Assembly (NCBI GenBank): GCA_023700825.1
Contig: JAMPYE010000282.1
Span: forward strand, 1 to 6,121
DNA length: 6,121 nt
From: Thermoanaerobaculia bacterium
GTDB lineage: Bacteria; Acidobacteriota; Thermoanaerobaculia; Gp7-AA8
Direction: 5' to 3'
A program made the translations under genes and the position numbers. Shown here in pieces: positions 1 through 4,717 of the stretch. Each line of letters begins with the position of its first letter. Positions within the stretch are counted from its first letter, which is position 1. The notes beneath the pieces are model-generated. The model ran no database searches. It was not told the origin of the DNA and saw only the letters and a program-made list of their open reading frames with translations.

Positions 1-183
1 AAGCCGCGCCACCGCCGGAAGCGAGAATGCCGGTAATCGAGCACCCCGGAGGGGTGCAATAACCGCCTACCCTATGGCACCCCTGCCGGGGTGCGGTGTT
101 TTCGTCTCGCCTAACCGGTGGCGTCGCCCGCTGTGCGGGCTCGCCACCGGCTACCTTACGGCAATCCTTCCGGGATGCACGCC
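1..183. repeat. Hairpin cluster downstream of terC (REP-like intergenic repeats)
   Basis: Non-coding stretch beginning right after the terC stop codon. It holds several inverted repeats: a perfect 7-base stem at 41-47/51-57 (GCACCCC/GGGGTGC); the same stem sequence again at 77-83/88-94; a nested structure with outer stem 115-123/142-150 (CCGGTGGCG/CGCCACCGG) and inner stem 126-131/135-140 (GCCCGC/GCGGGC); and a bulged stem at 161-178. Read on the minus strand, two units share a layout of a GCA(C/T)CCCGG hairpin, then C(A/G)TA, then GGTAGSCGG. This looks like a REP-type palindromic repeat family. No T-run follows any stem on the minus strand, so it is not a classic intrinsic terminator, although it could still stop or protect the terC transcript. 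Small ORFs here are by-products of the repeats. The family assignment is inference. Confidence 0.6.
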
Positions 184-1146
184 CTACGCCGATTCGAGCG
201 GCACGCTCGGATCGGCCCCGTCCGTCCTCTTCGGCCAGACGAACGACGCGACGATCGATCCGGCGAGCAGCAGGGTGACGATCACGAGCGAGAGGCCGAT
301 CGGGATCTTGTAGACGTCGATGATCAGCATCTTCGTGCCGACGAACACGAGCACGAAGGCGAGCCCGACCTTCAGAAGGTGGAACTTCTCCATCACGCCC
401 GCAAGGCAGAAGTAGAGCGCGCGGAGCCCGAGAATCGCAAAGACGTTCGACGTGTAGACGATGAACGGATCCGACGTCACGGCGAAGATCGCCGGGATCG
501 AGTCGACCGCGAAGACCAGGTCGGACGCCTCCACGGCGACGAGCACCATGAAGAGCGGCGTCGCAAGGAGTTTTCCGTTCTCCCGGACGAAGAACTTCGC
601 GCCGTGGTAGTCCCGCGTCGCAGGGATGACCCGCTTGAAGAAGCGGAAGATCGGGTTCTTCTCCGGATCGACCTCCTCGTTCCGCTGGACCAGCAACTTG
701 ATCCCGGTGACGACGAGCAGCGCGCCGAAGATGTAGATGACCCAGTGAAACCTCTGGAGGAGGGCCGCGCCTGCGAAGATGAAGATCGCGCGCATCACGA
801 GAGCGCCGAGCACGCCCCAGAACAGGACACGGTGCTGGTACTTCGCGGGTACGGCGAAGACGGAGAAGATCACGAGAAAGACGAAGACGTTGTCGACCGA
901 CAGCGCCTTCTCGATGACGTAGCCGGTGAGGAACTCCATCCCTTTCTGCGCGCCGAACCAGTGGTAGACGCCTGCGTTGAAGGCGAGAGCGAGCGCGATC
1001 CAGACGAAGGTCCAGCTGAGGGCTTCCTTGAACCGGACCTCGTGGGAGGTGCGGTGGAAGACCCCGAGGTCGAGAGCCAGCATCGCGAGGATGAAGGCGG
1101 TGAATCCTCCCCAGAGGAGAGGAGATCCAATTGACGTCACTTCCAT
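184..1146 (-). CDS. TerC/Alx family integral membrane protein (putative manganese or metal exporter)
   Basis: Encodes 320 residues, a usual size for the Alx-type branch of TerC. Hydrophobic segments lie near residues 8-30, 43-64, 74-97, 106-125, 133-153, 196-222, 229-251, 257-276 and 282-304, giving about nine membrane spans with a charged loop around 154-192. The two internally related family signatures are present: EKALSVDNVFVF (79-90) and EASDLVFAVDSIPA (206-219), followed by DPFIVYTSNVFAILGLR (226-242). Their acidic residues (E79, D85, E206, D209, D215) are the kind proposed to handle metal in this family. Characterised relatives (E. coli Alx, Bacillus TerC proteins) are linked to Mn2+ export or metallation of secreted proteins; the old tellurite-resistance name is historical. 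The ATG start is supported by AGGAG at 1161-1157, ten bases upstream. It is transcribed divergently from gcvT. No yybP-ykoY manganese riboswitch was recognised upstream. The family is confident; the exact substrate is not. Confidence 0.93.
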   Translation of the reverse strand: MEVTSIGSPLLWGGFTAFILAMLALDLGVFHRTSHEVRFKEALSWTFVWIALALAFNAGVYHWFGAQKGMEFLTGYVIEKALSVDNVFVFLVIFSVFAVPAKYQHRVLFWGVLGALVMRAIFIFAGAALLQRFHWVIYIFGALLVVTGIKLLVQRNEEVDPEKNPIFRFFKRVIPATRDYHGAKFFVRENGKLLATPLFMVLVAVEASDLVFAVDSIPAIFAVTSDPFIVYTSNVFAILGLRALYFCLAGVMEKFHLLKVGLAFVLVFVGTKMLIIDVYKIPIGLSLVIVTLLLAGSIVASFVWPKRTDGADPSVPLESA

Positions 1147-1208
1147 GCGGGTTCGACTCCTGAAGGTTCGGCCGGCAGCGCTTTTGCTACGCCCGCCGGG
1201 TGTAGCGA

Positions 1209-1290
1209 GGAAGATAGTGCCCGATTATGAATAGATCCAATTGATAGTTCGTGTTGTATGGATCGAAAAAACCGAAGTAGTATCGAGATG
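1209..1290. promoter_or_regulatory. AT-richer island between divergent terC and gcvT; possible promoter region
   Basis: This is the least GC-rich stretch of the intergenic region and sits between the two divergent genes, so it is the natural place for promoters. On the minus strand a weak pair, TTGGAT (1240-1235) and TATCTT (1216-1211) with 18 bases between, could serve terC. On the plus strand TTGATA at 1241-1246 resembles a -35 box, but no good -10 follows at the right distance. A perfect 6-base inverted repeat, GATCCA (1234-1239) and TGGATC (1259-1264), could be an operator. All of this is weak pattern matching; no site is certain. Confidence 0.25.
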
Positions 1291-1312
1291 CCCCCGTACC
1301 GGGGACGGCTGG

Positions 1313-1424
1313 TGTGGCGCAGACACTCCTGCCTGCGCCTCGGCGTTGGCGACCGGCTCCCGCAGTCCTGAGCGATTCATTGCGGCGCTTTGCGCCGCGC
1401 GCAGGCAGGAGTGCCTGCGCCACA
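1313..1424. repeat. Long inverted-repeat element, copy 1 (upstream of gcvT)
   Basis: Two 26-base arms at 1313-1338 and 1399-1424 are inverted repeats matching at 25 of 26 positions; the single mismatch is G-U compatible in RNA. Each arm contains its own smaller palindrome: GGCGCAG/CTGCGCC at 1316-1322/1333-1339, and GCAGGCA/TGCCTGC at 1401-1407/1412-1418. Just inside the right arm is a perfect 7-base stem, GCGGCGC (1382-1388) and GCGCCGC (1392-1398), with a TTT loop. There is no room for a protein, so this is a non-autonomous repeat similar in build to a MITE or large REP/BIME unit. A related copy lies at 3126-3232. No flanking target duplication is evident. If transcribed with gcvT it would form a very stable hairpin in the leader. 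Confidence 0.8.
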
Positions 1425-1425
1425 T

Positions 1426-1442
1426 GCGGCACCGCCTGCCGC
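1426..1442. repeat. Small hairpin beside copy 1 of the long inverted repeat
   Basis: Perfect 6-base stem GCGGCA (1426-1431) and TGCCGC (1437-1442) with a 5-base loop, starting one base after the right arm of the long inverted repeat. No T-run follows, so it is not a classic terminator. It may be part of the same repeat structure. Confidence 0.4.
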
Positions 1443-1468
1443 GCGACGCCATAGCTGCCCCCTGCTCT

Positions 1469-1533
1469 GACCTGCGGCCTTTGGCCTCTGGCCTGCTTTC
1501 TCTGTGACCTGCGTCCTTTGACCTTTGACCTGC
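1469..1533. repeat. Degenerate 7-base tandem repeat array upstream of gcvT
   Basis: The stretch parses into heptamers of consensus G(A/G)CCT(T/G)(T/C): GACCTGC, GGCCTTT, GGCCTCT, GGCCTGC, a diverged TTTCTCT plus two extra bases, then GACCTGC, GTCCTTT, GACCTTT, GACCTGC. On the minus strand it reads as AGGTCAAAGGTCAAAGG-type sequence. It ends 31 bases before the gcvT start codon, so it would lie in the 5' leader or at the promoter. It could be a simple variable-number repeat or a cluster of regulator half-sites; the sequence alone does not decide. Confidence 0.65.
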
Positions 1534-1564
1534 AGTTTGATATCACCCGTTGCGGAGGTCTCCC

Positions 1565-2680
1565 ATGTCCCACGCCCCGTCCAACGAGCCGCTCAAGCGC
1601 ACCCCTCTGTTCGAAGCCTGCCAGGAAGCCGGAGGGCGAATGATCGACTTTGGCGGCTGGGAGCTGCCGGTCCAGTTCACCGGAATCCTGGAAGAGCACG
1701 CCGCCGTCCGCGAACGCGCGGGCCTTTTCGACGTTTCGCACATGGGCGAGATCCTCGTGCGCGGCCCGCAGGCCGAACCGTTCCTGCAGAAGTGCACCTG
1801 CAACGACGTCGCCAAACTCTCCGACGGTCGCATTCACTACACCGGCCTCCTCTATCCGACGGGCGGCTTCGTCGACGACATCCTGATCTACCGCAACAGT
1901 GCGACCGACTTCTTCGTGGTCGTCAACGCGGCGAACACCCCGAAGGACTTCGCCTGGTTCGTCGAGCAGTCGAAGGGCTTCGACGTCGAGGTGGTCAACG
2001 CGAGCGCCGACTACGCGCAGCTCGCTCTGCAGGGGCCGCTGGCCGAGAAGCTCCTCCAGACGCTCACGCCGCTGAACCTGGCCGACATCAAGTACTACCG
2101 CTTCGCGAAGGGCGAGGTCTGCGGCGTTCCGGCGATCGTCTCGCGCACCGGCTACACGGGTGAAGACGGCTTCGAGGTCTACGTCGCCCCTGCCGAGGCT
2201 CCCGCGATCTACCGCAGGATCCTCGCCGACGGGAAGCCGCTCGGCGTGGTGCCGATCGGCCTCGGTGCGCGCGACACGCTGCGCCTCGAGTCAAAGATGG
2301 CGCTCTACGGCAACGACATCGACCAGGACCACACGCCACTGGAGGCGGATCTCGGCTGGATCGTCCGGCTCGAGAAGGGCGACTTCAACGGCCGCGACGT
2401 TCTCGTCGCGCAGAAGGAGAAGGGCCTGACCCGGAAACTCGTCGGATTCGAGATGGTCGATCGCGGAATCGCGAGGCACGAGTACCCGGTCGTCGAGGGT
2501 GGAGCCACGGTCGGCGTGGTCACGTCCGGCACTCACTCACCCACGTTGAAAAAGGCGATCGGTCTCGCGTATCTTCCTCTCCGGATGTGTGATGTGGGCA
2601 CGGAGTTCTCCGTGCTCGTGCGTGAGAAGGCGACGAAGGCGCGTGTCGTAGCGACCCCGTTCTACAAGAGAGCAAAATAG
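1565..2680 (+). CDS. gcvT: Glycine cleavage system T-protein (aminomethyltransferase)
   Basis: Encodes 371 residues, normal for GcvT (about 360-375). The enzyme takes the aminomethyl group from the lipoyl arm of GcvH, releases ammonia and makes 5,10-methylene-tetrahydrofolate in the cytoplasm. Visible family landmarks: MIDFGGWELPVQF (26-38), AGLFDVSHMGEI (52-63), GGFVDD (100-105, the region of the catalytic aspartate), SRTGYTGEDGFE (193-204), LGARDTLRLE (233-242), MALYGNDID (245-253) with TPLEA following, and TSGTHSP (320-326) in the C-terminal domain. The ATG at 1565 is chosen because GGAGG at 1554-1558 lies six bases upstream and the protein then begins like its relatives; a TTG at 1550 is in frame but would overlap that ribosome binding site. 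It is the first gene of the cluster, 37 bases before gcvH. No glycine riboswitch was seen in the leader. No key residue appears to be missing. Confidence 0.97.
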   Translation: MSHAPSNEPLKRTPLFEACQEAGGRMIDFGGWELPVQFTGILEEHAAVRERAGLFDVSHMGEILVRGPQAEPFLQKCTCNDVAKLSDGRIHYTGLLYPTGGFVDDILIYRNSATDFFVVVNAANTPKDFAWFVEQSKGFDVEVVNASADYAQLALQGPLAEKLLQTLTPLNLADIKYYRFAKGEVCGVPAIVSRTGYTGEDGFEVYVAPAEAPAIYRRILADGKPLGVVPIGLGARDTLRLESKMALYGNDIDQDHTPLEADLGWIVRLEKGDFNGRDVLVAQKEKGLTRKLVGFEMVDRGIARHEYPVVEGGATVGVVTSGTHSPTLKKAIGLAYLPLRMCDVGTEFSVLVREKATKARVVATPFYKRAK

Positions 2681-2717
2681 CCGGCCGCCGTCACGGCGCG
2701 TCAGGTAAGGAGCGACG

Positions 2718-3110
2718 ATGAAGCAACCCGAAGACAACCGTTACGCGAAGAGCCACGAATACGTTCACGTCGAAGGTGGGATCGCAACGGTCGGCATCAG
2801 CGACTACGCGCAGAAGGAGCTTGGCGATGTCGTGTTCGTCGAGCTCCCGCAGGTCGGCTCACAGGTCGAGGCGAACGAGGAGTTTGGCAACATCGAGTCG
2901 GTCAAGGCCGCCTCCGAGCTCTTCTCTCCCGTGACCGGCGAAGTCGTGGAGATCAACGAGGAGCTCGCGTCGCGCCCGGAGCTGGTCAATACCGACCCGT
3001 ACGGCGACGGTTGGATGCTCAGGGTCAAGCTGACGAGCCCGGAAGAGCTCGATGTGCTGATGACCGCCGAGGAGTACGAGGAGTACGTCGAGAAGGAAGC
3101 GGGCAAGTAG
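2718..3110 (+). CDS. gcvH: Glycine cleavage system H-protein (lipoyl carrier)
   Basis: Encodes 130 residues, the usual length for GcvH. It is the small lipoylated shuttle that carries the aminomethyl group from the P-protein to GcvT and is re-oxidised by the L-protein. The lipoyl lysine is K63 in GNIESVKAASEL (57-68), the canonical ESVKA motif. Other landmarks are HEYV (13-16), VGISDYAQKELGDVVFVELP (25-44), SPVTGEVVEIN, and VNTDPYGDGWMLRVK near the end. The ATG has AAGGAG at 2707-2712 with a five-base spacer, almost the same ribosome binding site as gcvPB. The 37-base gap after gcvT contains a small CGCCG/CGGCG hairpin (2686-2698). Co-transcription with gcvT is very likely. The gene is followed by a 232-base gap containing a repeat element, unusual for this otherwise tight cluster. 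Confidence 0.98.
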   Translation: MKQPEDNRYAKSHEYVHVEGGIATVGISDYAQKELGDVVFVELPQVGSQVEANEEFGNIESVKAASELFSPVTGEVVEINEELASRPELVNTDPYGDGWMLRVKLTSPEELDVLMTAEEYEEYVEKEAGK

Positions 3111-3125
3111 CGACCCCGAAACGGG

Positions 3126-3232
3126 TGTGGCGCAGACACTCCCGTCTGCGCGCGGCGCGAAGCGCCGCACGGTCGGACCGGTACACTTCGGGGTCGCCTG
3201 CGACGACGCGCGGGCAGGAGTGCCTGCGCCAC
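3126..3232. repeat. Long inverted-repeat element, copy 2 (inside the gcv operon)
   Basis: Starts 16 bases after the gcvH stop. The left outer arm begins TGTGGCGCAGACACTCC at 3126 and the right arm ends GTGCCTGCGCCAC near 3232. The arms are inverted repeats matching at about 22 of 27 positions, so this copy is more diverged than copy 1. A perfect 7-base stem, GCGGCGC (3152-3158) and GCGCCGC (3162-3168), sits just inside the left arm. In copy 1 the same stem lies inside the right arm, so the two cores are in opposite orientation. Further symmetry involves the flanks: CGACCCCGAA (3111-3120) with TTCGGGGTCG (3187-3196), and CGACGACG (3201-3208) with CGTCGTCG (3232-3239). No coding capacity is evident. 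In the operon mRNA it would fold into a large hairpin. Confidence 0.75.
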
Positions 3233-3250
3233 GTCGTCGTTGCCCGTCGC

Positions 3251-3276
3251 AGAGTCTTCGCTTCGCTCGAAATGAC
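3251..3276. repeat. Short dispersed-repeat-like segment near gcvPA
   Basis: Read on the minus strand this is TCATTTCGAGCGAAGCGAAG followed by a few more bases. It contains the inverted bases TTCG (3257-3260) and CGAA (3268-3271). I recall very similar segments scattered in intergenic regions of many bacterial genomes, often mis-translated as short peptides. There is only one copy in this window, so its repeat status rests on memory rather than on what can be shown here. The rest of the gap, 3277-3330, shows no recognisable feature. Confidence 0.35.
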
Positions 3277-3330
3277 TGGCGCTCGTGCGCACATTCCTGA
3301 GCGAGATGTCGTAACCCCAACCCGCAACCA

Positions 3331-3336
3331 GTGGAG
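3331..3336 (+). promoter_or_regulatory. Ribosome binding site that decides the gcvPA start
   Basis: GTGGAG lies six bases upstream of the in-frame TTG at 3343, a good Shine-Dalgarno spacing. The in-frame ATG at 3358 is 21 bases away from it and has nothing purine-rich just before it. The GTG at 3331 is part of this motif and is therefore unlikely to be the start. Confidence 0.5.
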
Positions 3337-3342
3337 CCTGCC

Positions 3343-4707
3343 TTGCAAACCACACCGATGCGTTACATTCCCAACGCCGCGGAAGACATCCGCGAGATGC
3401 TCGAGACGATCGGCGTCGACTCGATCGACCGCCTCTTCGACTCGATTCCCAGGGACGTGAAGCTCGACCGGTTTCTCGACGTCCCCGGGCCGTGGTCGGA
3501 AATCGAGGTGCGGCGCGCGTTCGCCTCTCTCGGCTTCCGGAACGTCCGGGTCGACGACAAGCCGTCGTTCCTCGGCGGGGGCGTCTACCTGCACCACCAG
3601 CCCGCCTGCGTCGACCAGATGCTGCTGCGTGGTGAGTGGCTCACGGCGTACACGCCGTATCAGCCGGAAGTCTCGCAGGGGACGCTGCAGGCGATCTTCG
3701 AGTACCAGACGCACCAGTGCCTGCTCACCGGCCTCGACGTCGCCAACGCGTCGCTCTACGACGGTTCGACGGCATTCGTGGAAGGCGTCCTGCTCGCGCA
3801 GCGCGTATCGTCGAAGAAGAGCAGAGTAGTGATTGCGAAGTCGATTCACCCGATGTACCGCGAGACGCTCGCGACCTACGTGCAGAATCTCGGCCTCGAG
3901 ATCGTCGAGGTCGGCATGGCCGCCGACGGTCGCGTCGACCTTGCCGCGCTGAAGGCCGCGTGCGACGCGAAAACCTTCGCCGTCGCCGTGCAGTCGCCGA
4001 ACTTCTTCGGCGTGCTCGAGGACTACGACGCGGTGCGCGAGATTGCCGACGCGGCGAAGGCGCACAAGATCGCGGTCGTTGCCGAGGCGAGCTCGCTCGG
4101 TATCGTCTCGCCTCCCGGAAAGCACGGGTTCGACATTGCGGTCGGCGAAGGGCAGGCCTGGGGCATTCCGATGTCGTTCGGAGGCCCGTATGTCGGCTTC
4201 ATGGTCGTGCGTGACGAGCTCAAGCGCCACATGCCGGGACGCCTCGTCGGCGAGACGGTCGACGTCGACGGGCGGACGGCGTACGTCCTGACCCTCGCCA
4301 CGCGTGAGCAGCACATCCGTCGCGCGAAGGCGACGTCGAACATCTGCACGAACCAGGCGCTCATCGCGCTCGCGGCGAACATGTACCTCTCGCTGCTCGG
4401 CAGGAAGGGCCTCCGCGAGGTCGCGAGCCAGTGCCTGCAGAAGGCGGCGTATCTCCGCGCGAAGCTCTCCGCGACCGGGAAGGTCGAATTCCCCTTCGCG
4501 GCGCCCGTCTACAACGAGTTCACGGTGCGTACGAAACGTCCCGCACGCGAGTTGCTCGCCGCGCTGGCCGGCGAGGGCATCCTCGGCGGGGTCGCGCTCG
4601 ACACCTGGTATCCGGACAGGCCGAACGACTACATCGCGGCAGTCACCGAGATGAACACCGCCGCCGACATGGACCGTTACGCAGCGGCCCTCGCGAAGGC
4701 ACTGTAA
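3343..4707 (+). CDS. gcvPA: Glycine dehydrogenase (decarboxylating) subunit 1, P-protein alpha half
   Basis: Encodes 454 residues from TTG 3343 (449 from ATG 3358); the family is usually about 440-450. It pairs with GcvPB to form the P-protein that decarboxylates glycine. It corresponds to the N-terminal half of one-chain GcvP and does not carry the PLP lysine. Landmarks, numbered from TTG: RYIPN near the start, TAYTPYQPEVSQG (101-113), GLDVANASLYDGSTA (130-144), GEGQAWGIPMSFGGP (268-282), then MPGRLVGETVD, and RRAKATSNICTNQAL (326-340). The start is ambiguous. Homologues usually begin at about the MRYIPN methionine, but the only good ribosome binding site serves the TTG five codons earlier. 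One conserved stretch is unusual: SFLGGGVYLHHQP (75-87), where relatives commonly read FLGAGxYxHYxP. The gene is separated from gcvH by a repeat element and is ten bases from gcvPB. Confidence 0.95.
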   Translation: MQTTPMRYIPNAAEDIREMLETIGVDSIDRLFDSIPRDVKLDRFLDVPGPWSEIEVRRAFASLGFRNVRVDDKPSFLGGGVYLHHQPACVDQMLLRGEWLTAYTPYQPEVSQGTLQAIFEYQTHQCLLTGLDVANASLYDGSTAFVEGVLLAQRVSSKKSRVVIAKSIHPMYRETLATYVQNLGLEIVEVGMAADGRVDLAALKAACDAKTFAVAVQSPNFFGVLEDYDAVREIADAAKAHKIAVVAEASSLGIVSPPGKHGFDIAVGEGQAWGIPMSFGGPYVGFMVVRDELKRHMPGRLVGETVDVDGRTAYVLTLATREQHIRRAKATSNICTNQALIALAANMYLSLLGRKGLREVASQCLQKAAYLRAKLSATGKVEFPFAAPVYNEFTVRTKRPARELLAALAGEGILGGVALDTWYPDRPNDYIAAVTEMNTAADMDRYAAALAKAL

Positions 4708-4717
4708 GGAGGCGACG

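Noticed and set aside
115..150. Intrinsic terminator for terC
   Set aside because: The nested stem is strong, but no T-run follows on the minus strand, so a classic intrinsic terminator cannot be claimed.
118..1134. 338-residue plus-strand open frame opposite terC
   Set aside because: Its product is a run of Arg, Asp, Glu and His typical of the antisense of a GC-rich membrane protein gene. The minus strand encodes clear TerC motifs and has a ribosome binding site.
1147..1564. Glycine riboswitch upstream of gcvT, or manganese (yybP-ykoY) riboswitch upstream of terC
   Set aside because: I could not find the conserved core segments of either; the space is taken by palindromic repeats. A covariance-model search would settle it.
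1187..1837. 216-residue minus-strand open frame across the intergenic region into gcvT
   Set aside because: It is a translation of the inverted repeat and heptamer array joined to antisense gcvT, with no family resemblance.
1313..3232. CRISPR array
   Set aside because: The repeats are two separate inverted-repeat elements 1.8 kb apart, without regular repeat-spacer units or cas genes.
1313..3232. gcvT-gcvH as cargo of a composite transposon
   Set aside because: The flanking elements encode no transposase, no target duplications are visible, and gcvT-gcvH-gcvPA-gcvPB is an ordinary ancestral gene order. Independent repeat insertions explain the layout better.
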